DNA of 48,320 nt. Origin: Solirubrobacterales bacterium. GTDB lineage: Bacteria > Actinomycetota > Thermoleophilia > Solirubrobacterales > Solirubrobacteraceae. Each line of letters opens with the position of its first letter. Positions within the stretch are counted from its first letter, which is position 1. The translations under genes and the position numbers were made by a program. The stretch lies in contig JAOPZM010000173.1 in NCBI GenBank assembly GCA_025964115.1, positions 1 to 48,320 of the forward strand, given 5' to 3'. The notes under the pieces are model-generated. The model was not told where the DNA came from. It saw only the letters and a list, made by a program, of their open reading frames with translations, and did no database searches. This document shows positions 8,079 through 16,234 of the stretch, one piece after another.

Positions 8079-9161
8079 ATGAGCGTTCCCCTGTTCGACG
8101 CCGCCACGCCGCGGGCTCCGCTGCGCGAGGGGCTGCGCAGCGCCATCGACAGAGTCCTCGAGTCCGAACGCTTCGTCCTCGGACCCGAGGTGGCGTCGTT
8201 CGAGCGCGAGCTGGCCGCCTACTGCGGGGCGTCCCAGGCGGTCGGCGTGGCGAACGGCACCGACGCGATCACGATCACGCTTCGCGCCATGGGGGCGGGA
8301 CCCGGAGATGAGGTGATCGTGCCCTCCTTCACCTTCTACGCCTCGGTCGAGGCGATCGTCCACACCGGAGCGACGCCCGTCTTCTGCGACATCGACGCGG
8401 ATACCTACTGCATAACGCCGGAAACGGTGCGCGCCGCGCTCACGCCGCGGACGAAGGCCGTGATCGCGGTGCACCTCTTCGGCAACGTGGCGCCGGTGGG
8501 CGAGATCCAGGCACTCGGCGTGCCGGTGCTCGAGGACGCGGCCCAGGCGATGGGCTCGCGCTCGGCGGCCGGGCGCCCCGGCTCGCTCGGCGTGGCCGCC
8601 ACGTTCTCGTTCTACCCATCGAAGAACCTCGCCTGCTTCGGCGACGGCGGCGCGATCGTCACCAACGACGACGCGATCGCCGAGGAGGCGCGCATCCTGC
8701 GCTTCCACGGCTCTCGGGACAAGATCGACTACGAGCAGGTCGGTTACAACTCGCGCCTGGACGAGCTCCAGGCGGCGATCCTGCGCGTGCAGCTGCCGCA
8801 CCTGGACCAGTGGTCCGACGGCCGGATGCAGGCGGCTCGCAACTACGAAGAGGCGGGGCTCGCTGAGCTCGCGAGCCTCCCCAAGCCCGTGGCCGGAGCA
8901 TCCCCCGCATGGCATCTCTACGTGGTGAGCCACCCAGACGTGAAGCGCCTGGAAGGCGCCTTGGCAGCGGCCCAGGTCGGATACAAGCCGTACTACCGCA
9001 CGCCGGTCCACCGTCAGGCGCCGATGCTCGAGTGGGGAGCAGGGGTTGACCTTCCGGCGACCGAGCATGCGGCACGCACCCATCTCGCGATCCCGATGAG
9101 CCCGGGGCTCACGCGAGCGCAGGCGGATGAGGTCGTGGCGGCGGCGCGCGCGGCGAGCTAG
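8079..9161 (+). CDS. DegT/DnrJ/EryC1-family sugar aminotransferase
   Basis: 360 residues, PLP-dependent fold. FVLGPEVASFERELA, VANGTDAITITLRA, VPSFTFYASVEA and VLEDAAQAMGS are family signatures, and the Schiff-base lysine lies in FSFYPSKNLACFGDGG. The YPSKNL form and the VLGPEV start resemble the 3-ketosugar aminotransferases (WbpE, FdtB, QdtB) more than perosamine synthase. It likely moves an amino group from glutamate to a 3-keto nucleotide sugar. The gene lies 7 bases after gmd and converges on a hexapeptide acyltransferase gene that would act on the product. Its stop overlaps the stop of that gene by four bases. Confidence 0.87.
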   Translation: MSVPLFDAATPRAPLREGLRSAIDRVLESERFVLGPEVASFERELAAYCGASQAVGVANGTDAITITLRAMGAGPGDEVIVPSFTFYASVEAIVHTGATPVFCDIDADTYCITPETVRAALTPRTKAVIAVHLFGNVAPVGEIQALGVPVLEDAAQAMGSRSAAGRPGSLGVAATFSFYPSKNLACFGDGGAIVTNDDAIAEEARILRFHGSRDKIDYEQVGYNSRLDELQAAILRVQLPHLDQWSDGRMQAARNYEEAGLAELASLPKPVAGASPAWHLYVVSHPDVKRLEGALAAAQVGYKPYYRTPVHRQAPMLEWGAGVDLPATEHAARTHLAIPMSPGLTRAQADEVVAAARAAS

Positions 9162-9862
9162 CGCCAGCGCTCGAGCAGATCCTGGTCGGGGACCTCGCGC
9201 ACGACGCGCGCGGGCACGCCCATCACGACGGCACGCGCCGGCACGTCCCGCACGACCACCGCACCCGCGGCCACGTATGCCTCGGCGCCTATCTCGACGC
9301 CGGGAGCGAGCACGGCGCCGCCCCCGATGCGGCAAGCGTGGCGAAGGACCGGGCCAGCCACCGGCGTCTCGGGGCCGTGGCGCCCCATCGTGTTGTCGTT
9401 GGTCGTCGTTACGCCGGGACCGATGAACACGTCGTCCTCGATGAGCGTGAAGGCGGTGAGGTAGACGCCTGTCTGCACCCGCGCGCGGGCTCCGAGCTCG
9501 ACGTCGTTGTCGACGACGCTGCCCCGGCCGATGACCGACCCGGCGCCGATCCAGCTGCGCTCGCGCACGAAGGCCTGGTCCCCGATGATCGTCTCGGCGC
9601 CGACGCGCGCCCCCGCGAACACCACCGCGCCGGCACCGACCTTCACGCCCTCTGCGAGCTCGAGGTCCCCGACCTCGCCACGGGAACGCGAGTGCGATGC
9701 CAGCCGAGGGCGCTTGCCGAGGACTGCATGGTCTTCGATCACGCAGCCGTCGCCGATGATCGTGCCTGCATGCACGACGATGTAGGCGCCGAATGAGACG
9801 CCCTCGCCGATCCGCACCCCGTCCTCGATGACCAGCCCCGGGGCGCGCCCGTCGGGTCTCAC
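9158..9862 (-). CDS. Left-handed beta-helix (hexapeptide) acyltransferase, WbpD/WlbB-like
   Basis: 234 residues made almost entirely of hexapeptide repeats with the [LIV]-G-x4 pattern, such as VIEDGVRIGEGV, VKVGAGAVVFAGARVG and CRIGGGAVLAPGVEIG. The loop TTTNDNTMGRHG is a typical acceptor/acetyl-CoA site. The trimeric enzyme probably N-acetylates an aminosugar nucleotide made by the DegT-type enzyme. It follows the UDP-GlcNAc-dehydrogenase-like gene with an ATGA overlap (9859-9862), so these two are one transcript. A WbpB-type 3-dehydrogenase, which a full UDP-GlcNAc(3NAc)A route would need, is not in the window. Confidence 0.85.
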   Translation of the reverse strand: MRPDGRAPGLVIEDGVRIGEGVSFGAYIVVHAGTIIGDGCVIEDHAVLGKRPRLASHSRSRGEVGDLELAEGVKVGAGAVVFAGARVGAETIIGDQAFVRERSWIGAGSVIGRGSVVDNDVELGARARVQTGVYLTAFTLIEDDVFIGPGVTTTNDNTMGRHGPETPVAGPVLRHACRIGGGAVLAPGVEIGAEAYVAAGAVVVRDVPARAVVMGVPARVVREVPDQDLLERWR

Positions 9863-11109
9863 AGCCGTATGACGTTGCCGATGTTCGAGCTTCGCGTGAC
9901 TCCCCGCAGGTCCACGACCAGGCGCGCGCGCCTGGCCAGCAGCTCGTAGTCCACCCCCGGATGCGCCGTCACGATCAGCGCGAGATCGGCGTCGGACACA
10001 GCCTGCTCGAGCGGCAGGCTCTCCAGGCCGTAGTCGGCGAGTGCCGGAACGTGCGCGTCGTGGTAGCGGATCTCGGCACCCAGCTCCCGGAGCAGCGAGA
10101 TGATCTTCAGCGCGGGAGACTCGCGCGTGTCGCCGACGCCGGGCTTGTAGCTGACGCCGAGCACGGCGATGCGCGCGCCTTTCACGGGCAGCCCGGCCTC
10201 GTTCAGGGCGAGCTGCACCTTCGCAACGCAGTGGTATGGCATCTGCTGGTTGACCTTGCCCGCCAGCTCGATGAACTCGGTCGCCATGTCGAACTCACGC
10301 GCGCGCCAGCTCAGGTAGAAGGGATCGACGGGCATGCAGTGACCGCCCATACCCGGCCCCGGCTCGAAGCGCATGAAGCCGTAGGGCTTGGTCGCCGCGG
10401 CATCGACCACCTCCCAGATGTCGATGCCCATGCGGTCGGTCAGGATCGCGAGCTCGTTCACCAGGGCGATGTTCACCGAGCGGAAGATGTTCTCGAGCAG
10501 CTTCGTGAGCTCGGCCGCCTCCGGGCTCGTGACGCGCACGAGCTCATCGCAGACGATCGCGTAGAGCGCTTCGGCACGCTCGGCGCAGGCGTCGGTCAGC
10601 CCCCCGAGCACCTTCGGGGTGTTGCGCAGCGTGAAGTCGGTCCTTCCCGGATCGACGCGCTCCGGGGAGAACGCCAGGTGGAAGTCCCTGCCCGCTGCCA
10701 GCCCCGACTCCTCGAGCAGCGGCGCGACGAGCTCCCTGGTCGTTCCGGGGTAGGTCGTCGACTCCAGCACCACCAGCTGGTCGCCGCGCAGCACCTCTGC
10801 GAGGGCGCGCGACGCGCCGATCAGCTGCCCGAGGTCGGGCTCGCGGTTTCGCGTCAGCGGCGTCGGCACGCAGATCAAGACCGCGTCCGCATCCGCCAGC
10901 GGCGCGTAGCGGGTCGTGGGCCGGATACGGTCGGCCACCTCCCGCAACCACTCCGACGGCACGTCCTCGACGTAGGAGTCGCCCGCGGCGATCGCATCGA
11001 TCTTGCGCGTGTCGAGGTCGACGGCCACGACGTCGCAGCCCTCGCGGGCGAATGCCACCGCAAGCGGCAGCCCGACATAGCCCAACCCGATTACGCCGAC
11101 GGTGGCCAT
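9859..11109 (-). CDS. UDP-N-acetylglucosamine 6-dehydrogenase-like nucleotide-sugar dehydrogenase
   Basis: 416 residues. The N-terminal domain has VGVIGLGYVGLPLAVAFAREG, the central domain the catalytic Cys in GMGGHCMPVDPFYLSW, and the C-terminal domain VLGVSYKPGVGDTRESP. The HCMPVDP form resembles the WbpA/TviB branch (N-acetylhexosamine substrates) more than the UDP-glucose dehydrogenases. Expected reaction: UDP-GlcNAc (or UDP-GalNAc) to the uronic acid with 2 NAD. It leads a two-gene unit with the acyltransferase and has its own promoter, whose -10 box overlaps the stop codon of the upstream dehydratase gene. The other dehydrogenase at 3754 has a different active-site context, so the two are not recent copies. 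Confidence 0.87.
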   Translation of the reverse strand: MATVGVIGLGYVGLPLAVAFAREGCDVVAVDLDTRKIDAIAAGDSYVEDVPSEWLREVADRIRPTTRYAPLADADAVLICVPTPLTRNREPDLGQLIGASRALAEVLRGDQLVVLESTTYPGTTRELVAPLLEESGLAAGRDFHLAFSPERVDPGRTDFTLRNTPKVLGGLTDACAERAEALYAIVCDELVRVTSPEAAELTKLLENIFRSVNIALVNELAILTDRMGIDIWEVVDAAATKPYGFMRFEPGPGMGGHCMPVDPFYLSWRAREFDMATEFIELAGKVNQQMPYHCVAKVQLALNEAGLPVKGARIAVLGVSYKPGVGDTRESPALKIISLLRELGAEIRYHDAHVPALADYGLESLPLEQAVSDADLALIVTAHPGVDYELLARRARLVVDLRGVTRSSNIGNVIRL

Positions 11110-11119
11110 TCAGCCGGCC

Positions 11120-11125
11120 AGTCTA
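11120..11125 (-). promoter_or_regulatory. -10 box (TAGACT) overlapping the stop codon of the upstream gene
   Basis: TAGACT lies 10 bases before the ATG at 11109. Its first three bases are the TAG stop (11123-11125) of the upstream GMD-like gene, so the box doubles as a stop codon. Confidence 0.5.
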
Positions 11126-12118
11126 AGGGCTGCCTTGGACGGGCCGGGCGGCACCCTGCAGCGAGCGCATGTCGGCCTGGACCATCCGGTCGACCAGCTC
11201 CTCGAAGCTGACCTGCGGCTCCCAGCCCAGCTGTTCGCGGGCCCTGCTGGGGTCGCCCACGCTCGGCGTCGCCTCCGGGGATCGTACGAGCGCGGGATCG
11301 ATGCGCACGTAGCGCTCGAAGTCGAGGTCGACGCAGGCGAACGCGGTGCGTGCGAGCTCGGCGACGGTCCGCGGGACGCCGCTGGCGAGCACGTAGTCCT
11401 CGGCCTCATCCTGCTGGAGCATCAGCCACGCCCCCCGCATGATGTCGCCGGCGAACGACCAGTCGCGCACGGCGTCCAGCGACCCCAGGGCAAGCTCATC
11501 CTGCAGCCCCAGCGCGATCGCCGCCACAGCCCGCGAGATGCGACGGGTCACGAATTGCTCCGGCCTGCGCTCGCTCTCGTGGTTGTAGAGGATGCCCGAG
11601 CTCGCGTGAAGCCCCTCGTGCGCGCGCATCACCCCCACGAGCTCGTGAGCCGCGAGCTTCGCGACCGCGTAGGGCGTCGTCGGGCGGCAGGGCGTGTCCT
11701 CTCGCTGAGGGCTCTCGTCCGCATCGCCGAAGATCGCACCCGAGGCCGCGGCGAACACGCGCGCCCGGGGATCCGCCTCGCGGACCGCCTCGAGGATCGC
11801 GGCGACCGATCCCGTGATCGCGCTCAACGTCTCGCCGGGCCGCTGCCACGAGGCAGGTACGAACGACGGGCCGGCCAGATGGTAGATCTCAGCGGGGCGC
11901 ACCTGCGCGATCGCTCGCCGCAGGCTGTCGGGGTCGAGCAGATCGCCGTGCACGAGCTCGATCTGCTCGCGCAGATGCTCTGAGCAGCCGAGCGAGCGCT
12001 CGCCGCCCCCTCGCACCAGCCCCGCTACGCCGTAGCCCCGCTCGAGCAGGAGCTCGGCCAGGAACGACCCGTCCTGGCCGGTGATGCCCGTGATCAGGGC
12101 GGTGGACGCGGTACTCAC
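11123..12118 (-). CDS. GDP-mannose 4,6-dehydratase paralogue without intein
   Basis: 331 residues. It shares [21 protein letters not shown] with the intein-bearing enzyme, has a catalytic TPYAVAK and the segment GILYNHESERRPEQFVTRRI. NHES is uninterrupted here, so this is an intein-free copy of the same site. Differences such as AAASGAIFG in place of the usual SSSEMFG, and ERR for PRR, suggest divergence in substrate or role; related RmlD/GMD-like reductases are possible. The GTG start is backed by a TAAGCT box 6 bases upstream. It lies 13 bases before the dehydrogenase gene on the same strand. Confidence 0.8.
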   Translation of the reverse strand: MSTASTALITGITGQDGSFLAELLLERGYGVAGLVRGGGERSLGCSEHLREQIELVHGDLLDPDSLRRAIAQVRPAEIYHLAGPSFVPASWQRPGETLSAITGSVAAILEAVREADPRARVFAAASGAIFGDADESPQREDTPCRPTTPYAVAKLAAHELVGVMRAHEGLHASSGILYNHESERRPEQFVTRRISRAVAAIALGLQDELALGSLDAVRDWSFAGDIMRGAWLMLQQDEAEDYVLASGVPRTVAELARTAFACVDLDFERYVRIDPALVRSPEATPSVGDPSRAREQLGWEPQVSFEELVDRMVQADMRSLQGAARPVQGSP

Positions 12119-12124
12119 GCCGAG

Positions 12125-12130
12125 AGCTTA
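12125..12130 (-). promoter_or_regulatory. -10 box (TAAGCT) of the second GMD-like gene
   Basis: TAAGCT lies 6 bases before the GTG at 12118, with no Shine-Dalgarno. Confidence 0.5.
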
Positions 12131-12157
12131 TGTCTTCGCCTCGGGTCCCCCTGAGCG

Positions 12158-13285
12158 CTACGCTCCGCCGTAGGCGGCTCTGAGCCGCTCGGCGACGATC
12201 TCCGGCGCGCAGACCGCGCGCACGCGCTGGAGGTTGCGACTTCCGGCAACGCGATCCCCGGCCAACCGGTCGATGGCCGCGGCCAGCGCCTCGGCCTCGC
12301 CGGGCGGCACGAGCGCCTGTGCGTCGAGCAGCTCGGGGATCGCACCGACGCGGCTCGCGGCGACCGGCAGCGCTGCGGCCATCGCCTCGGCGACCGCCAG
12401 TCCGAAGGTCTCGGCCGAGCGCGAAGGGGCGAGCGCGAGGGCGGCGCCGGCGCGCAGCTCCGCCAGCTCGGCATCGCCCACACGTCCGAGGAAGCGGACG
12501 TCGGCGCCCGCGGCTCGCTCCAAGAGCGCGTGCAGCTCGGGGCCGTCGCCCGCGATGACAAGTGGCATACGCGCGATCCGGCAGGCGTCGATCGCGACGT
12601 CGACGCCCTTCTCAACCGCGAGCCGGGAGACGACGAGGGCGTAGGGGTCAGACGTCTCGGGTGCTGGCACCGCAGGCCCCCCATCGCCCAGGCCGCGCAG
12701 CGGCGGTGCGAGCACCTCGACCCGCTCCCACGGCAGCGGCGCGCCCAGCGCCCTCAACCGCTCCCGGGCGAAGACGCTCGGAACCAGCACGGCATCGGCC
12801 TGCCCGACCAGGCGGCGTTGCCACAGGGCCAGCGAGGCGCCGTATGCGGCAGCCTCGGGCAGGCTGCCACGGCAGTTCAGGCGCACTCCGGCGAGCGTGT
12901 TGCGCCCGTGGCAGCGCGTGCATTCCTCGCCGCGCGTGAAGCACACGCCGATCGCGCACACGAGGCGGTACTGGTGAAGATGCAGCACCACCCGTGCGCC
13001 CGCGGCGCGCGCCGCCGCAAGCGCTCGCCAGCCGAATGCCGGGTGGAGGTTGTGCGCGTGGACTACGCGTGCCCCACCGAGGCGAACCGCCTGCGCCACC
13101 TCCTGCGGGTGCAGCCCACCGCTCAGCAGTCCAAGCGCAGCGCCGCCGGCACCCAGCCCGGCAGAGTCGCGCTCCAGCAGCTCCGCGGGCTCGCCGAGGT
13201 GCTCTCGGACGAGCCACATCAGGTCCTCCACCACCCGCTCCTCCCCACCAGTGGTGCGATAGCGGTTGTGCAGGAACAGGACCAT
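12158..13285 (-). CDS. GT4-family glycosyltransferase with cysteine cluster
   Basis: 375 residues, GT-B fold. The N-terminus (FLHNRYRTTGGEERVVEDL) matches the acceptor domain of GT4 enzymes. Five cysteines (C110, C115, C122, C125, C138) lie in HQYRLVCAIGVCF, GEECTRCHGRN and LNCRGS, a pattern known from a GT4 subgroup and possibly metal-binding. The donor site motif is SAETFGLAVAEAMAAALPV. It would add a sugar to the lipid-linked glycan at the cytoplasmic face; donor and linkage are not predictable. The ATG at 13285 follows a TAGGCT box by 11 bases. It is divergent from the GT2 gene at 13362. Confidence 0.85.
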   Translation of the reverse strand: MVLFLHNRYRTTGGEERVVEDLMWLVREHLGEPAELLERDSAGLGAGGAALGLLSGGLHPQEVAQAVRLGGARVVHAHNLHPAFGWRALAAARAAGARVVLHLHQYRLVCAIGVCFTRGEECTRCHGRNTLAGVRLNCRGSLPEAAAYGASLALWQRRLVGQADAVLVPSVFARERLRALGAPLPWERVEVLAPPLRGLGDGGPAVPAPETSDPYALVVSRLAVEKGVDVAIDACRIARMPLVIAGDGPELHALLERAAGADVRFLGRVGDAELAELRAGAALALAPSRSAETFGLAVAEAMAAALPVAASRVGAIPELLDAQALVPPGEAEALAAAIDRLAGDRVAGSRNLQRVRAVCAPEIVAERLRAAYGGA

Positions 13286-13296
13286 GCCGGGCGCAC

Positions 13297-13302
13297 AGCC
13301 TA
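13297..13302 (-). promoter_or_regulatory. -10 box (TAGGCT) of the GT4 gene
   Basis: TAGGCT on the minus strand is 11 bases before the ATG at 13285. A divergent TAGACT lies at 13347-13352, so the two promoters share about 50 bases. Confidence 0.45.
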
Positions 13303-13346
13303 TTGCGGGCCGCCGGCCGTCAAGCGGTCGGGGGCGGCCGCAAACC

Positions 13347-13352
13347 TAGACT
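13347..13352 (+). promoter_or_regulatory. -10 box (TAGACT) of the tandem-GT gene
   Basis: TAGACT is followed by 9 bases and the ATG at 13362. A GTG at 13353 is in frame but touches the box itself, so the ATG is the better start. Confidence 0.5.
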
Positions 13353-13361
13353 GTGCCAGCA

Positions 13362-15038
13362 ATGGCCAGACCGCCGGCATCGATCGTGATCCCCACGCGC
13401 GCCCGCCTCGCCTACCTCGAGGTGGCCTTGAGCTCGATCGCCCCGCAGGCGGATGCAGCCGGGGCAGAGGTCCTGGTGATCGACGACGCCGGAGCGACGT
13501 CGGCCGCTCGCGGGCTCGTCGCGCGGTTCGGTGCACGCTACGAGCCGCACTCGGGGCCTCTCGGACTGAACGTGGCCCGCAACACCGGCGTGAGGAGCTC
13601 GAGCGGCGAGCTCGTCGTGTTCGTGGACGACGACGTCCGGGCGAGCGCCGGATGGCTGGCGGCGTTGATCGCGGCGGCGGAGGCGAACCCCGACGTGGAC
13701 GTGTTCGCAGGCCGCATCCAACCCCGCCTCGAGGGCCGCCGCGTACGCTCCTGCGGGCGTGAGGGCCCGCCGATCACGTCGCTCGACCTCGGCGCCCACG
13801 ACACCGACGCCCGGTACGCCTGGGGCGCCAACATGGCGGTTCGCCGCAGGGCCCTCGAACGCGTGGGCCCGTTCGATGTCGCGCTCGAGCACGGCGGCGA
13901 CGAGCAGGAGTGGCAGGACCGGTGGCGGGCGCAGACCCCAGGGGCGAGGGTCCTCTACGTGGCGGGCGCATCGCTCGAGCACCGGCGCGCGGGAGCGGAT
14001 GCGAGCCTGCGGTCGCTCTCACGCGTGGCCCACGCGCGCGGACGTGCCGGCCGGCGCTTCGACGCGCGGCGTGGCGAGGCTCCGCCGCTCGGACGCGAGC
14101 TGCTCACGCTCACGCGCTGTGCCGGACATGTCGTCCGCCGGCGATGCCCTCAGGGTCTGACGATGGTGGCCCACAGCGCGGGCCGCGTGCGTGAGTGCCT
14201 CTCCGAACGCCACGCCGATGTCCCAGCCGCGGCGCCCAGCGAGGACTTCCTCTCGGGCACAAGTGGAACGGTGGGGGGACTCGACGCGTGGCGCCGTCGG
14301 CTGCATGACCAGCTCGCGAGCGCTCGCGAGCTCGCGAGCGGGCGGCGTCTGCGCCTCCGGCTCGCCGCGCGCCGGGATCCGCCGCGACGAGCCGTGCTGG
14401 TGCTCGGCGTGCAGCGCGCCGAGCGTCACGACCTGTCGCAGAGGATCCGCGCCGAGCTGTTGAGCTCCCGCCATGACGTCGCTCTGTACACGAGGCCCCC
14501 GCGTGGCAGGGGCAAGTTCGAGAACCTCAACGGCCTGCTCGCCGAGCACCCGGCCGACGATCGCGACTGGCTGCTGGTCGTCGACGACGACGTCGAGCTG
14601 CCGCGTGGGTTTCTCGACCGCTTCCTGTTCCTGTGCGAGCGCTTCTCCCTGCAGCTGGCGCAGCCCGCGCACTGGCTCGACTCGCACGCGGCGTGGCCCG
14701 TCACGCGGCGCCAGCCGGGCAGCGTGGTGCGCGAGACGCGTTTCGTCGAGATAGGACCGGTGACCGCATTCGCCCGGGTCACGTTCCCGGTTCTGCTGCC
14801 ATTCCCGGAGCTGCGGATGGGCTGGGGCCTCGACGCGCACTGGGCGGCGCTGGCGGCCGAGCACGGTTGGCGCTGTGGAGTCGTCGACGCGCTCCCGATC
14901 CACCACCGCGCGGCGCCGGCGGCCGATGCCTATTCGCGCGAGCTGGCGGTCGCCGAGGCGCGAGCCTTCCTGGCCAAGCGTCCGTACCTGAGCGCGAGCG
15001 AGGCACAGCGAACCCTGACGACGCATCGTCGCTGGTGA
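13362..15038 (+). CDS. Two-domain glycosyltransferase with GT2 domain and second GT-A-like domain
   Basis: 558 residues. The first domain (about 5-215) is GT2: ASIVIPTRARLAYLE, VLVIDDA, and the metal-binding FVDDDV at 88-92, with WGANMAVRRRALERVGPFD as acceptor motif. A basic, Ala/Arg-rich linker (about 216-340) follows. The second domain (about 342-558) has its own VLVLGVQRAERHD start, VVDDDVEL at 407-413 and MGWGLDAHWAALA, resembling a further GT-A fold. One protein may thus add two sugars in turn, or one domain may be structural. The stop overlaps the next start (GTGA). The first domain is clear; the second is a fold-level inference. Confidence 0.8.
   Translation: MARPPASIVIPTRARLAYLEVALSSIAPQADAAGAEVLVIDDAGATSAARGLVARFGARYEPHSGPLGLNVARNTGVRSSSGELVVFVDDDVRASAGWLAALIAAAEANPDVDVFAGRIQPRLEGRRVRSCGREGPPITSLDLGAHDTDARYAWGANMAVRRRALERVGPFDVALEHGGDEQEWQDRWRAQTPGARVLYVAGASLEHRRAGADASLRSLSRVAHARGRAGRRFDARRGEAPPLGRELLTLTRCAGHVVRRRCPQGLTMVAHSAGRVRECLSERHADVPAAAPSEDFLSGTSGTVGGLDAWRRRLHDQLASARELASGRRLRLRLAARRDPPRRAVLVLGVQRAERHDLSQRIRAELLSSRHDVALYTRPPRGRGKFENLNGLLAEHPADDRDWLLVVDDDVELPRGFLDRFLFLCERFSLQLAQPAHWLDSHAAWPVTRRQPGSVVRETRFVEIGPVTAFARVTFPVLLPFPELRMGWGLDAHWAALAAEHGWRCGVVDALPIHHRAAPAADAYSRELAVAEARAFLAKRPYLSASEAQRTLTTHRRW
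14314..14337 (+). repeat. Three TCGCGA palindromes within 24 bases
   Basis: TCGCGA occurs at 14314-14319, 14324-14329 and 14332-14337 in GCTCGCGAGC-like context, inside the interdomain linker of the two-domain transferase. Confidence 0.6.
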
Positions 15039-16234
15039 GGAGCGGAGGCCCAAAGGTCCTCGTCGTGGCCGAGTTCTACCCCAGCAGCCGGGACCCCGTG
15101 CTCGGGATCTGGGCTCATCGGCAGGCGCTCGCAGCGCGCGACGCTGGCGCCGAGGTGCAGGTGCTCGCGCTTCACCGTCTGGTCCCGCCGCGCGCCTCGC
15201 TCGCGGCCGGACCGGCGAGTGCCGCCAGCGCACTGATGGACCTGCTCCGCGAGGAGCGCCGGCAGATCCGCGACGGCCTGCCGATCGCCTATGTCCCCTA
15301 CGTCTCCCCTCCGCGCGAGCGCTCCTATCCGAACTGGGGGGCCTGGGCGGCGCCGACGGTCGCCTACGGCCTGCGCAGGCTGCGTCGCTCCTTTCCCTTC
15401 GAGCTGATCCACGCACATAACGCCGTGCCGGCCGGCGACTCCGTGCGCCTCGCTCGTCCGTCGGTGCCGATCGTCGTCTCGGTGCACGGCGGCGACGTCC
15501 TCTACACGGCGCCGCGGAGCGAGGCGGGCGCAGACGCGGTGGCGCGCGGCCTGGGCTCCGCCCGCCTGGTGCTCGCCAACAGCCAGGGGATCGCCGAGCT
15601 GGCCCGTGCGCATGGCGCGGGCGATACCCGTGTGGTGCACCTCGGCGCCGACCTCCCCGCCACCTCCCGCCCGGCGCGCGGCGACGCGGCCCCTACGCTC
15701 GTGACCGTCGGGCATCTGATCGCCCGCAAGCGACACGCCGACGTAGTGCGCGTGCTGGCCGTGCTCTCCCAGAAGCACCCCACGCTGCGCTACGCGATCG
15801 TCGGCGAAGGCCCCGAGCGCATCGCCCTGGAAGGGCTTGCGGCTCGACTGGGGGTCGCAGCGCGAGTCGAGTTCCACGGGCAGCTTGCACCCGAGCGCGC
15901 GGTGGCGCTCGCCCAGCGTTCCTCCCTGTTCGTGATGCCTTCCACGGAGGAGGCCTTCGGCGTGGCCTACGTGGAGGCGATGGCCGGTTCGGTTCCCGCC
16001 ATCGGGTGCCGCGGCGAGCCGGGGCCGGAGGAGATCGCGGCTGCGGGAGACGGCTTTGTGCTCGTGCCGCCAGGCGACGTCGAGCGGCTCACGCAGCGCA
16101 TCGACGAGCTCCTGTGCGACCCGCACCGGCTGCGCGAGACCGGCCAGCGGGCCCGGGCTACGGTGGCCGCGTACTTCACCTGGGAGCGCTGCGGCGAGCA
16201 GACGCTCGCCGCCTACGAGCACGCGCTCGGGTGA
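15035..16234 (+). CDS. GT4-family glycosyltransferase
   Basis: 399 residues, GT-B fold. VLVVAEFYPSSRDPVLGIWAH at the N-terminus and IHAHNAVPAGDS, VSVHGGDV mark the acceptor domain. TVGHLIARKRH, YAIVGEGPERIAL and PSTEEAFGVAYVEAMAGSVP are donor-site motifs of the retaining GT4 class. The GTG at 15035 overlaps the stop of the previous gene by four bases, and its own stop overlaps the next GTG, so three transferase genes form one tightly coupled unit. Role: addition of a sugar to a surface glycan on the cytoplasmic side; the donor is unknown. Confidence 0.87.
   Translation: MRSGGPKVLVVAEFYPSSRDPVLGIWAHRQALAARDAGAEVQVLALHRLVPPRASLAAGPASAASALMDLLREERRQIRDGLPIAYVPYVSPPRERSYPNWGAWAAPTVAYGLRRLRRSFPFELIHAHNAVPAGDSVRLARPSVPIVVSVHGGDVLYTAPRSEAGADAVARGLGSARLVLANSQGIAELARAHGAGDTRVVHLGADLPATSRPARGDAAPTLVTVGHLIARKRHADVVRVLAVLSQKHPTLRYAIVGEGPERIALEGLAARLGVAARVEFHGQLAPERAVALAQRSSLFVMPSTEEAFGVAYVEAMAGSVPAIGCRGEPGPEEIAAAGDGFVLVPPGDVERLTQRIDELLCDPHRLRETGQRARATVAAYFTWERCGEQTLAAYEHALG

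Noticed and set aside
8079-9161. GDP-perosamine synthase as the specific function of the aminotransferase after gmd
   Set aside because: Position would suit it, but the YPSKNL and VLGPEV motifs look closer to the 3-ketosugar aminotransferases, so only a family-level call is made.
9158-13285. A separate mobile glycan island, because this block is on the opposite strand
   Set aside because: Base composition and promoter style match the rest, and no integrase, transposase or flanking repeats are seen.
14314-14337. Possible recombination or protein-binding site formed by three TCGCGA palindromes
   Set aside because: They lie in coding sequence for an Ala/Arg/Ser linker, where such GC-rich codon repeats arise easily; kept only as a repeat feature.
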